From Verrucomicrobiia bacterium (GTDB taxonomy: Bacteria > Verrucomicrobiota > Verrucomicrobiia > Limisphaerales > Pedosphaeraceae), in assembly GCA_036268055.1 (NCBI GenBank), contig DATAUW010000041.1, positions 186,001 to 250,000 of the forward strand: a DNA stretch of 64,000 bases. Reading direction: 5' to 3'. The notes under the pieces were generated by a model. The model had not been told where the DNA came from and ran no database searches. It was given only the letters and a program-made list of their open reading frames with translations. This document shows positions 26,795 to 34,992 of this stretch, piece after piece. Made by a program: the position numbers and the translations under genes. Within the stretch, counting starts at the first letter, position 1. Every line of letters starts with the position of its first letter.

Positions 26795-27259
26795 ATGCAC
26801 GATCACGCGCAGAACTTCATGGCACTTCCTACGCGCGATGATATTAATGTTCACGACTCACTGGATGAGCGTTCCGCGTGTGAACATTTCTTCGGCAAGA
26901 CTTTGGAAGGCGCAGAGACTCTCTTCCGCGAGAATTCGCTTTATTATTAGGAAGACTTAAGGTTCATGGGGATTCGTGCTTTTCGATTCTATGTCCACGC
27001 CGCCATCAATTACATTCAGAGCGACGCGGCCAATGGCGATTCTGATTTCATAAATTGCTTCGCTGGCATCCTTGAACACCGTGCGGAGTATGAGGGTACA
27101 GAGTTGCGTCCAGTCGCCGGGCATCTGGCGATCATCTGTGGCTATGTCGTGGATCGCTATGATAAGTTCGACCTGGCTGCTGAGATTTACGGTGACGCCC
27201 GCCCTCGGTTTCAGGCGATGCAAAAGTTCTTTTTGCGGCTGGCTGGACAGAAAAAATGA
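26795..27259 (+). pseudogene. Small hypothetical gene interrupted by one in-frame TAG
   Basis: A single reading frame of 154 codons runs from ATG 26795 to the TGA before 27260, broken only by TAG at 26948-26950. The first half ends ACEHFFGKTLEGAETLFREN followed by SLYY; after the TAG it goes on EDLRFMGIRAFRFYVHAAIN and NYIQSDAANGDSDFINCFA without a shift. The two halves read as one smooth protein, and one base change from CAG (Gln) to TAG would explain the stop. I recall similar small proteins in related bacteria that run through this point, but I cannot check. Either the gene is newly inactivated, or the stop is read through, or the downstream part is re-initiated at ATG 26966. Function unknown; no signal peptide. 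Confidence 0.65.
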
Positions 27260-27338
27260 AGCTTGAAACGCCATTTTTCATAACTACTGAAATATTATCC
27301 TCAAACTGGGAAAAACGGCAGCGGTATATCCTCATCGC

Positions 27339-28061
27339 ATGACGCGAAGCCTGCTTCATCAAATTCACCGATGGTTCGCCGTTGGTATCTTCCTGGCTGA
27401 GGCACTGAGTTGCCCGGCACAAACTTGGATTCAATGGAAGACAGAAGCCGGCGGAAACAATCATTACTATGCGCTGACACCTATCGCCACTAATTGGACC
27501 GCCGCGCAAGCTCTGGCCGTTTCTTGGGGCGGCACCTTGGCGACGATCACCAGTTCCAACGAACAAGCGTTCATTAATAATACTTTTCTAACTGGAAAAT
27601 TCGAGCATCTGCCGCTTTGGATCGGACTTACCAGTCCGCTGCAAAAAGGTCTTTTCTCGGGAAAGCTGGGACCGATTGATTTGCAGATCGGCATCCATTC
27701 CCAAGCGAACTTCCGCTGGGTAACCGGCGAACCATTTTCGTTCAGTAACTGGAAGCCCGGCGAACCGAGCAATACCCCACCGGGCGAAAATTACGTAGTG
27801 ATCAACTGGGAAAATTCGGACACGCCACCTCGCGGCGTCAAAGGCGATTGGAATGACACTCCCGTCAATGGCACTTCCGGCTACGGTGGAAAAACCGATG
27901 GCCCGTATTTCGGTTTGGTCGAACGCGAGACAGATCCAAGCCAGCCGCCGCCTTGGGTTGGTAAAAAAGCCGCGTTTTATTTGGCCGCCATCTTGGCTTT
28001 GATAATCGCCATTCTTATCTATTTCTCCCGCCCAAAACGGCGCGCATCATCCTCGCCCTGA
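27339..28061 (+). CDS. Exported C-type-lectin-like domain protein with C-terminal membrane anchor
   Basis: This 240-residue protein has an N-terminal signal segment (about 10-27, ending CPAQTW), a C-type lectin-like domain (about 30-195) and a C-terminal transmembrane helix (about 212-230, FYLAAILALIIAILIYF) followed by a basic stop-transfer tail. The lectin-like fold is shown by WTAAQALAVSWGGTLATITS, LPLWIGLTSP, FRWVTGEPFSFSNWKPGEPS and GDWNDTPVNG. Such domains bind sugars or proteins at the cell surface; which ligand is not visible. It stands alone between the interrupted small gene and a convergent amidohydrolase. Confidence 0.82.
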   Translation: MTRSLLHQIHRWFAVGIFLAEALSCPAQTWIQWKTEAGGNNHYYALTPIATNWTAAQALAVSWGGTLATITSSNEQAFINNTFLTGKFEHLPLWIGLTSPLQKGLFSGKLGPIDLQIGIHSQANFRWVTGEPFSFSNWKPGEPSNTPPGENYVVINWENSDTPPRGVKGDWNDTPVNGTSGYGGKTDGPYFGLVERETDPSQPPPWVGKKAAFYLAAILALIIAILIYFSRPKRRASSSP

Positions 28062-28093
28062 TTTGACCAGACACGCACCATTGCCAGCGGCCC

Positions 28094-29677
28094 TCACTCT
28101 TTATTCGCTACGTGACGCAAAGCCATTCCCGGCATGGCGCCCGTGTCCTCGTCATTACTGATGACCTCCATACCGTTGACCAACACATAGGGAATGCCCG
28201 TGGGATAATGATGCGGATCTTTATAGGTCGCGTGGTCCTGGACTTTATCAGGATCAAAAATCGTTATGTCCGCCCAGTTGCCTTCGCGTATTTGCCCGCG
28301 ATCTTTAAAACGAAATGTCTGCGCGGGCAACGTGGTCATCCGCCGAATGGCATCCTCCAAATGGAGGACATGCAGATCACGCACGTAACGCGCCAGGATG
28401 CGGGCGTTGTTCCCGTAGCCACGCGGATGCGGCACACCGACGCCGAATTCGCGCAAGCCGCTGTCGCAGGCGATCATCGTGTTCGGACTTTGCAGAAAAT
28501 GTTGCAAGTCATCTTCGTTCATTCCGTGAAAAACCCCCTGCGCGCCGCCGTGCGCTTCGATGTCCAAAATCGTTTCGATCTGATCATCGAGCGATTCCGC
28601 GCCGCGCCGAAGCTTGGCTGCTTCAACGATGTTCAAGCCATTCAGATTCGTGTCATGCGCATAATAAGCGACAACCGCGTACTCATAATTCGTCCGCGCA
28701 TTCCCCGCCAAATGCTTTTTCATTTCCTCGACGATGCCCGCTTTCAATTCGGGATTGCCGACGCGTTCCAAAAACTTTTTGTGTCCGCCTTCGCGCGCCG
28801 TATCGGGCACTAATTGGCTGATGCCTGTGCTCGAAGCGGTATAGGCGTATTGATCTTGCGTGATGTCGAGTCCTTCGGCGCGCGCGGCGGCGATGGCTTC
28901 GAGCACCTTGTCGGTCTGATGCCACGAAGCGTTGCCGGAAAGTTTGATGTGCGAAATCTCGGCACGAATATGCGCCTCGCGCGCGATGCGAAATAGCTCG
29001 TTAAGCGAATCAAAAATGTTCGTTCCCTCATCGCGCATGTGGCTCGTGTAAATACCGTCGTAAGCCGACACCACCTTCGCCAACTCCACAATTTCCTCGG
29101 TCTTCGCAAATGTCCCGGGCAAATAAATGAGTCCGGTGGACATGCCGACCGCGCCATCCTTCATCGCCTGTTCGACCATCGCTTTCATCTGGTCTATCTC
29201 AGAAGCATTCGGCGGACGCATAAAAGAACCGCCCATTACCTTTCCGCGCACCGTGCCGTGGCCGATGAGTGAAGCCACATTCACCGCGACATGTTTGGCT
29301 TCGATGTCACTGAACAATTTACCGATGTTGTCCGCCGATCCGCCGCAATTTCCTACCACAATCGTCGTCACGCCCATGCGCACAAAATTTTCCGCGCGCG
29401 GCATTTCGGCCACGTCGTCCGCATGCGTGTGAACGTCAATGAATCCCGGCGCAACAATCAACCCCTTGGCATCAATCTCTTTTTTTGCATCGCCAGTGAT
29501 TCGTCCGATTGCGGCAATGCGGCCATTGGTTATCCCAACATCGGCAAAGAAAGCCGGATTGCCCGTGCCATCAATTACACGTCCATGACGGATGACCACA
29601 TCATAGCTTTCCGCGGTCGCGAGCATGGGAAGCAGCACAGCCGCAAAAGTGAAAATCAACCGGAAGCAATACTTCAT
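28094..29677 (-). CDS. Exported N-acyl-D-amino-acid deacylase-like amidohydrolase
   Basis: This is a 527-residue enzyme of the D-aminoacylase/amidohydrolase superfamily that cleaves N-acyl-D-amino acids or related amides. A signal peptide (about 1-22, LPMLATAES) sends it out of the cytoplasm. Metal-binding phrases are GFIDVHTHADD (about 76-86), VVGNCGGS (with the Cys typical of D-aminoacylases), EISHIKLSG and the C-terminal CDSGLREFG / HPRGYGNNARIL. The last domain carries the composite beta-sandwich phrases GNWADITIFDPDKVQD. It is a single gene, convergent with the lectin-like gene. A role in recycling peptidoglycan-derived or plant-derived D-amino acids is possible but not shown. Confidence 0.9.
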   Translation of the reverse strand: MKYCFRLIFTFAAVLLPMLATAESYDVVIRHGRVIDGTGNPAFFADVGITNGRIAAIGRITGDAKKEIDAKGLIVAPGFIDVHTHADDVAEMPRAENFVRMGVTTIVVGNCGGSADNIGKLFSDIEAKHVAVNVASLIGHGTVRGKVMGGSFMRPPNASEIDQMKAMVEQAMKDGAVGMSTGLIYLPGTFAKTEEIVELAKVVSAYDGIYTSHMRDEGTNIFDSLNELFRIAREAHIRAEISHIKLSGNASWHQTDKVLEAIAAARAEGLDITQDQYAYTASSTGISQLVPDTAREGGHKKFLERVGNPELKAGIVEEMKKHLAGNARTNYEYAVVAYYAHDTNLNGLNIVEAAKLRRGAESLDDQIETILDIEAHGGAQGVFHGMNEDDLQHFLQSPNTMIACDSGLREFGVGVPHPRGYGNNARILARYVRDLHVLHLEDAIRRMTTLPAQTFRFKDRGQIREGNWADITIFDPDKVQDHATYKDPHHYPTGIPYVLVNGMEVISNDEDTGAMPGMALRHVANKE

Positions 29678-29745
29678 CGCGAAACGATACCAAGGTCTTG
29701 CATGGACACCAGCCGATTAATAACTAGTAACTCGTTGCGAGTAAC

Positions 29746-30222
29746 TCACTCCCCTGCCCTGAATAACTCCGAGATACGATACGCAAACGACGGCAGCAAG
29801 GCTTCCGTCAACACGTCCTGGAGCGCCAGGATTTGTTTCAACACCATTCCATGCTCGCCGCCGTGGTATATCTCCACGTTGTCATAACGCGGGTCCACCA
29901 TCCACAAACGCGGCAAGCCGGTTTCTTCATAAATCGCTTTCTTGAGAACGGTGTCGGCATGATGGTCGCCGGAATTGATGACCTCGGCCGCGAGCCAAAG
30001 TTTATTCGTCGCCGTCGTGACCAGCGCAAGGTCGGGGCGCAACTTCGTGCCGCGTGTAACTTCCACCAGCGAGCGCATCGGCAATAATTTTGCGACCATC
30101 GCATCGGTGAGATTCGCCGCCATGCGCTCATGGAGACGCTCGCAGATTTGCTCGTGGCGAGACCCGGGCGGGAGACGCAAAGACAATTCGCCGTCCAGGA
30201 TTTCCTCGTAGGGGTCGCTCAT
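29746..30222 (-). CDS. Uma2-family (DUF820) restriction-fold nuclease-like protein
   Basis: This 158-residue protein has the PD-(D/E)xK fold pattern of the Uma2 family: LPPGSRHEQICERLHERMAA, then LRPDLALVTT (PD), LAAEVINSGDHHADTVLKKAIYEETG (E-x-K after the family D) and LWMVDPRYDNVEIYHGG. Such genes are abundant in cyanobacteria and other environmental bacteria; their role is unproven. Its ATG overlaps the uvrA stop codon (ATGA), so it is the second gene of a uvrA operon, an unusual partner that might hint at a DNA-repair link. Confidence 0.85.
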   Translation of the reverse strand: MSDPYEEILDGELSLRLPPGSRHEQICERLHERMAANLTDAMVAKLLPMRSLVEVTRGTKLRPDLALVTTATNKLWLAAEVINSGDHHADTVLKKAIYEETGLPRLWMVDPRYDNVEIYHGGEHGMVLKQILALQDVLTEALLPSFAYRISELFRAGE

Positions 30223-32924
30223 GTTCCGGACAGGAAGCTACGCAGAAACCGCCCGGTATGCGAGCGTTTGTTGCGCGCCACTTCCTCCGGCGTGCCTTCG
30301 GCCACGATATTTCCACCGGCCGCGCCGCCTTCCGGTCCCAGATCAATCACCCAATCTGCTTCCGCGATCAAATCCAGATTATGCTCGATCACAATGACCG
30401 AATGTCCCGCATCCACGAGCCTTTGCAACACTTCCACCAGCCGCCGCACGTCGGCGATGTGCAAACCAATCGTCGGCTCCTCCAGGATGAATAAATTATG
30501 CTTCGGGAATCGCTCAAATAAATCCGGCTCGCGCAAGCCCGAAAGCAAATGCGACACCAACTTGACCCGCTGCGCTTCGCCGCCACTAAGTGTGGGACTG
30601 GTCTGACCGAGTTTTAAATATCCCAAGCCGGTGTCACACAACGCCTGCAAGGGACGCTTGAGTTTCGCGAACGCGGAGAAAAATTCGAGCGCCTCATCCA
30701 CCGATAACTCCAGCACTTCGGCGATATTTTTTCCCGAGAATTGGATGTCGAGCGTTTCGCGGTTAAAGCGTGAGCCATTGCACACCTCGCAACGCACGAA
30801 CGCCGGCGGCAGAAAATTCATTTCCAGTTTGATCGTGCCCGCGCCTTCGCATTGCGGACAACGCCCCTGCGCGCTGTTGAAGGAAAATCGGCTCGGCGAA
30901 TATCCCCGCAAACGCGCCTCGGGAATTTGCGCGAAGAGCTGGCGAATTACGTCGAAAAAACCGACATAGGTCGCGGGAATAGAGCGCGGCGTGCGGCCAA
31001 TCGGCGATTGATCCACTTCATAAACCGCCTGAATATGTTCCTGGCCGGAAAGATTGGGACTCGCGTTTTTTGATTTGCGATTTTTTACCGCGGTCTGCAC
31101 GGCAGGCAACAAACATTCGCGAATCAAGGTGCTCTTGCCCGAACCGCTCACGCCGGTAACGACCACCAGCCGGTTCAACGGGAATTGAACCGTAAGATTT
31201 TTTAAGTTGTTCGTGCTGGCATTTCGCAAAGTCAGCCACTGGTTTGGACTCGCCGCTTCAGGAAGCGTTTCCAGCGCGCGTTTCGCCTTGCGGCTTTTCA
31301 AAATGGAATCGCCACCGTCGGAATCCGCCGTAACCGGGCGGCGTTTTCCGCGGGCAGGAAAACTTTTCTTCGCGCGCAACGATTGGCCGGTGATGGAATC
31401 CGGATGCCGCATCAGCTCGGCCAGCGTGCCGCTGGCGACAACCGTGCCGCCGTTCACTCCCGCGCCCGGTCCGAGATCAATGATGTAATCGGCGCGGCGC
31501 ATGGTTTCCTCGTCGTGCTCCACCACGACCACCGAATTGCCGCGCTCCTTCAACGATTGCAAGGCGCTGAGCAGTTGTTCGTTGTCACGCGCGTGCAAGC
31601 CAATCGTCGGTTCGTCGAGCACATACAAAACACCGCTGAGATTTGAGCCTAACTGGGCTGCGAGGCGGATGCGCTGCGTCTCGCCGCCAGAAAGCGTCGG
31701 CATGCTGCGGCCCATTTGGAGATAGCCCAGGCCGACCTCGCCGAGAAATTTCAAACGCTCGCCGATCTCCGGCAAAATATCACGCGCGACAACTGCCGAC
31801 CGTCCCGTGAATTTTAATTTCGCAAAAAATTCTCGCGCGGCAGAAACCGGCATCGTGGAAAAATCGTCTATGTTCGGCATCACCTTCGGGCTGATGACCA
31901 ATCGCACCGCGCGCGCCACGGGATTCAAGCGCGCGCCCTGGCAATCCGGGCAAAGTTCGCGTTTGCCCTCCTGCCATTCGTACCACGATTCCTCGATGGC
32001 ATCCGCGCGCGCGCCGCGTTCGACATCCGGCAGATAAAATAATTCGCCAAAGCCGCGGCACTTCGGACACCAGCCTTGCGACGAATTGTAACTAAACATT
32101 TTCGGGTCGAGCGTCTCGAACGACCGGCTGCACTTCGGGCAGGCGCGCTCAGTGGAATGCACGGAAACCTTGCCGTGATTGTCGAGCGCAAACACCGTGC
32201 CGCGCCCAAGTTTCAAAGCTTCATCAATCAACAGTTGAGGAGATTTTTCGCCATTGGCCTTTTTGTCGAGGACGCCGACGACGATCTCAACATCATGTTC
32301 CCGAAAACGGTCCAATCGCAGGCGTTCGCCCGTCGAATAAATTTTCCCGTCCGCGCGCACTTCGGCGTAGCCATGTTTAGCGGCCCATTCCGCGACATCG
32401 GTATGGAAACCTTTGCGATTGCGCACCACCGGCGCGAGCAGCAAAAGATCGCCGCGCTTTTTTATTTCCTGCTTGAGATGCGCGCCCAGTTGATCGCGCG
32501 TTTGCGCTTCAACCGGGAGATTGCAGTCCGGGCAATATTGCGTGCCAAGGCGGGCGAACAGCAAACGGATGAAATGATAAATTTCCGTGACGGTCGCCAC
32601 CGTGCTCTTGCCACCGCCGCGCGTGTTGCGCTGCTCGATGCTGACGGTCGGCGGAATGCCGGTGATCAAGTCCACGTCCGGCCGCGCGAGTTGCTCCACG
32701 AATTGGCGCGCATAAACATTCATGGAATCCAGGAAGCGCCGCTGGCCCTCGGCAAAAAGCAGGTCGAACGCCAGCGTGCTTTTCCCCGAACCGCTCACGC
32801 CGGTGATGACGACGAATTGATTGCGGGGAATGTCGAGCGAGAGATTTTTTAAATTATGCTCGCGCGCGCCGTGGATGCGGATGGCTTCGCCGGTCTCGGA
32901 AAAATCGCTGGAATCTTTAAACAC
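30219..32924 (-). CDS. uvrA: Excinuclease ABC subunit A
   Basis: UvrA finds bulky DNA lesions and loads UvrB in nucleotide excision repair. The 901-residue protein has two ABC ATPase halves: Walker A GVSGSGKSTLAFD (about 39-51) and GVSGSGKSTLIRE in the second half, signatures LSGGETQRIRLA and LSGGEAQRVKLV, and four-cysteine zinc modules (CPKCSRSF..CPKCRGFG and CPQCEGAG..CEVCNGSR). The first Walker B is the usual VLYVLDEPT; the second reads LFILEEPT, where Asp is replaced by Glu. The length is slightly short of typical UvrA (about 940). folB lies 47 bases upstream on the same strand. Confidence 0.94.
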   Translation of the reverse strand: MFKDSSDFSETGEAIRIHGAREHNLKNLSLDIPRNQFVVITGVSGSGKSTLAFDLLFAEGQRRFLDSMNVYARQFVEQLARPDVDLITGIPPTVSIEQRNTRGGGKSTVATVTEIYHFIRLLFARLGTQYCPDCNLPVEAQTRDQLGAHLKQEIKKRGDLLLLAPVVRNRKGFHTDVAEWAAKHGYAEVRADGKIYSTGERLRLDRFREHDVEIVVGVLDKKANGEKSPQLLIDEALKLGRGTVFALDNHGKVSVHSTERACPKCSRSFETLDPKMFSYNSSQGWCPKCRGFGELFYLPDVERGARADAIEESWYEWQEGKRELCPDCQGARLNPVARAVRLVISPKVMPNIDDFSTMPVSAAREFFAKLKFTGRSAVVARDILPEIGERLKFLGEVGLGYLQMGRSMPTLSGGETQRIRLAAQLGSNLSGVLYVLDEPTIGLHARDNEQLLSALQSLKERGNSVVVVEHDEETMRRADYIIDLGPGAGVNGGTVVASGTLAELMRHPDSITGQSLRAKKSFPARGKRRPVTADSDGGDSILKSRKAKRALETLPEAASPNQWLTLRNASTNNLKNLTVQFPLNRLVVVTGVSGSGKSTLIRECLLPAVQTAVKNRKSKNASPNLSGQEHIQAVYEVDQSPIGRTPRSIPATYVGFFDVIRQLFAQIPEARLRGYSPSRFSFNSAQGRCPQCEGAGTIKLEMNFLPPAFVRCEVCNGSRFNRETLDIQFSGKNIAEVLELSVDEALEFFSAFAKLKRPLQALCDTGLGYLKLGQTSPTLSGGEAQRVKLVSHLLSGLREPDLFERFPKHNLFILEEPTIGLHIADVRRLVEVLQRLVDAGHSVIVIEHNLDLIAEADWVIDLGPEGGAAGGNIVAEGTPEEVARNKRSHTGRFLRSFLSGT

Positions 32925-32971
32925 ATCGGCAAAATAACACCGGCGCGTTATTCCGCAAACGTCTTTACGAA

Positions 32972-33328
32972 TCAGAATGCCTGGCGCTGTCCCGTCCAGA
33001 TGACGGACACGTAACGCGCCTGGGGGATGGGAAATTTTTTGATCTCCACGAACACGGCATCAGGGGAAAATTTTGTCAGCACGAGATGGCCGAGGCCGGC
33101 GGCGATTTTCTCAATCAATTTCCATTCGCGCCCGACACCATATTTTTTGATTTCCTGGATAACTTCGGCATAGTCAATCGTTCGGTCGGGACGGTCCGAT
33201 TGGGCGGCGCGCGAAATGTCGTAGGACATATCCACGCTCATCAGCAGCCGCTGTGGATTGATGCGTTCCTCGTCCGGCACACCCACGTGCCAAAAAACTT
33301 CCAGATCAACAATGGTGATATTAGACAT
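32972..33328 (-). CDS. folB: Dihydroneopterin aldolase FolB
   Basis: FolB converts 7,8-dihydroneopterin to 6-hydroxymethyl-7,8-dihydropterin in folate synthesis. This 118-residue protein has the T-fold patterns ITIVDLEVFWHVGVPDEERI (about 4-23), LMSVDMSYD (about 29-37), DRTIDYAEVIQEI (about 48-60) and the C-terminal VFVEIKKFPIPQARYVSV. The length is that of a single-domain FolB. The catalytic Glu (of DEERINPQ) and Lys/Pro of the C-terminal strand (KKFPIP) are in place. It is next to uvrA, and no other folate gene is nearby. Confidence 0.88.
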   Translation of the reverse strand: MSNITIVDLEVFWHVGVPDEERINPQRLLMSVDMSYDISRAAQSDRPDRTIDYAEVIQEIKKYGVGREWKLIEKIAAGLGHLVLTKFSPDAVFVEIKKFPIPQARYVSVIWTGQRQAF

Positions 33329-33516
33329 GCCTTAAAATCATGGGGAAAACTTACGAAAGACGCTTCCTGGCTCTGATACGCAGACACGAACCGCTGGCAA
33401 CATTTTCCATTCTTTCATTTGTGAAACAGGATTGTCACACGCATACGATGATTGTCGAGCCGGAATTTGATTGGTTTCGATGGAAGATACCATTCGGACA
33501 AAATTTTGGGCACCCA
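33329..33516. other. Intergenic region upstream of folB
   Basis: About 190 bases between the folB start and a minus-strand terminator. No gene or clear regulatory site was seen. Confidence 0.3.
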
Positions 33517-33556
33517 CTAAAAACAAAAAGGCACTGGCCGTTAAACCAGTGCCTTT
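33517..33556 (-). terminator. Rho-independent terminator after the PEP-CTERM tail remnant
   Basis: On the minus strand, AAAGGCACTGG (33556-33546) pairs perfectly with CCAGTGCCTTT (33537-33527) around an eight-base loop and is followed by TTTTTGTTTTTAG. This is a canonical intrinsic terminator. It lies about 20 bases beyond the stop codon of the truncated PEP-CTERM frame. Confidence 0.85.
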
Positions 33557-33575
33557 CGGAACAAGCTAAAAAAGC

Positions 33576-33690
33576 TTACGCTTTGAATTTGCGGCGGACG
33601 AGTGCGAGACCGGCCAGCGCAGCGCCGAGCAGCGGCATCGTGGAGGTCGCGTCCGGAGCAGCGCCGACATCAACGCTGATGGATTCAAAA
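33576..33690 (-). pseudogene. Remnant of a PEP-CTERM (VPDSG-like) protein, C-terminal sorting tail only
   Basis: The frame ending at 33576 encodes SVDVGAAPDATSTMPLLGAA followed by LAGLALVRRKFKA. This is a C-terminal exosortase sorting signal of the VPDSG/PEP-CTERM kind: a short motif, a hydrophobic helix and a basic end. It resembles the tail of the intact neighbour at 37241 (GAPDATGWSAEITAALGLIG, then FARRKFRK). Upstream the frame has no plausible exported domain and no signal peptide; the sequence between 33690 and the DUF4185 gene is A/T-rich and unlike protein. The terminator after the stop is intact, so this looks like a decayed gene whose 5' part was deleted. Confidence 0.6.
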
Positions 33691-33813
33691 CTACGGGCAA
33701 ATAACCGTAAATAAAGGTGTTGAAGCATTTTTTTAGACGCCAAAAAATGTGTAAAGCAGTCTGACGTTTTTTGCAAATGTAGAATGAAGTCGCTTCTTCC
33801 CGCCAGGAATCCA

Positions 33814-34992
33814 TCAAGGAATCGCATCGAACTTAACGCGCACAAATTTCGGGAAATAGATCCGGGCGTCATTGACCATTTTACCAAAATCTGAGGAATT
33901 ACAGACGTAACTCACAATTAATTCATCATCCGCCCGGGAAAGCTCCGGGTGCGCCTTCGCCGCGTAACAAAAGTAAGTCTTGTCCCATCCCGTCTCGGGC
34001 GTGCGGTAAATAACCGTTGGTTCGCTCCAGGGACCGACCGGACTTACGGCACTGCGCAGCATGATTTTTTCAGACAAGCCGTTCTCCGTGTAAACCAGAA
34101 CGTAGCGCTTGAATCGCGGTAGATACGAAACCGAAAGTTCCGCTCCGAGATGATCGGCCAGCCGCGAAGCCTGATGAAAATCCGATTGCCATTTTCCATC
34201 GGCGTAAAATTCCCAGGCCGAAAAATTTTCCAATGAGCCTTCTTTCACACGGCCCACGAGCAAATAACGGTTATGCGCCTTTCGGTCGAACTCAAGACCA
34301 TAGATATATATGAAGCCGTCCGCGCGCACCATCGGCATGCCGAAAACTTTTTCGCTTCCACCTTTGTCATACTCGGCCCACGGAATTTTAATCTGTTCAA
34401 TTCGCCATTCCGAAGGTTGGGCGCTGACGTTGGTAATTTTGGCCATCGTCATTCCCGACGCTTTAAAACCCCACACCGAATTATCACCCGGCCGATTGAT
34501 GATGCGGCTCGCAAAAAGATAAAGCCCGTCGTCCGTCTGAATGCCGCCATGCGTCAGCCAAAAATAGCCGACGTGATCCGCCGTCTCGATAAATGCGGCG
34601 GGCAAGTAACCATGAAGACCATGAAAAAAATTTACGCGCGCCGTTTCGGGATTCAATCCCTCCTGAATCGCGATCGTGTTATGCACCATCTTCGACTCTC
34701 CGCTGCGGCGTCCCTCGCAGATCGAACCGATCCACGAATCACCGAACAGCCACAGCACATTGCCATCGCGCAACGGCACCGACGCCGCCACATCCCCGCC
34801 CACCCAGTCACTTTCCTGGTAAAACAGGCGATTGTAATCCTGCGCTGGTTCCACGGTGAAAGAAATATTTGAGCGCGGTGTTTCAGCGATCGGCGGCTGG
34901 GCCACTTGAGCCGTGACGATACAATCAAAACTAAAAATCAGCGCCGCCGAAAAACATCCACGAATATTTCGCGCCCAAAAATTATTTTTCAT
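33814..34992 (-). CDS. Exported DUF4185 / beta-propeller-like protein
   Basis: This 392-residue protein has a signal segment (about 10-30, [16 protein letters not shown]) and repeats of the DUF4185 beta-propeller type: [59 protein letters not shown] and [20 protein letters not shown]. These proteins are relatives of five-bladed propeller glycosidases and may act on polysaccharide, but activity is unknown. GGAGG five bases before ATG 34992 decides this start over one four codons upstream. It overlaps the end of the dehydratase gene by 11 bases, so the two form an operon. Confidence 0.8.
   Translation of the reverse strand: MKNNFWARNIRGCFSAALIFSFDCIVTAQVAQPPIAETPRSNISFTVEPAQDYNRLFYQESDWVGGDVAASVPLRDGNVLWLFGDSWIGSICEGRRSGESKMVHNTIAIQEGLNPETARVNFFHGLHGYLPAAFIETADHVGYFWLTHGGIQTDDGLYLFASRIINRPGDNSVWGFKASGMTMAKITNVSAQPSEWRIEQIKIPWAEYDKGGSEKVFGMPMVRADGFIYIYGLEFDRKAHNRYLLVGRVKEGSLENFSAWEFYADGKWQSDFHQASRLADHLGAELSVSYLPRFKRYVLVYTENGLSEKIMLRSAVSPVGPWSEPTVIYRTPETGWDKTYFCYAAKAHPELSRADDELIVSYVCNSSDFGKMVNDARIYFPKFVRVKFDAIP

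Noticed and set aside
26948-26950. Pyrrolysine or other recoding at the in-frame TAG
   Set aside because: No pyl genes or recoding structure were seen in the window, and nearby genes end normally; a point mutation is simpler.
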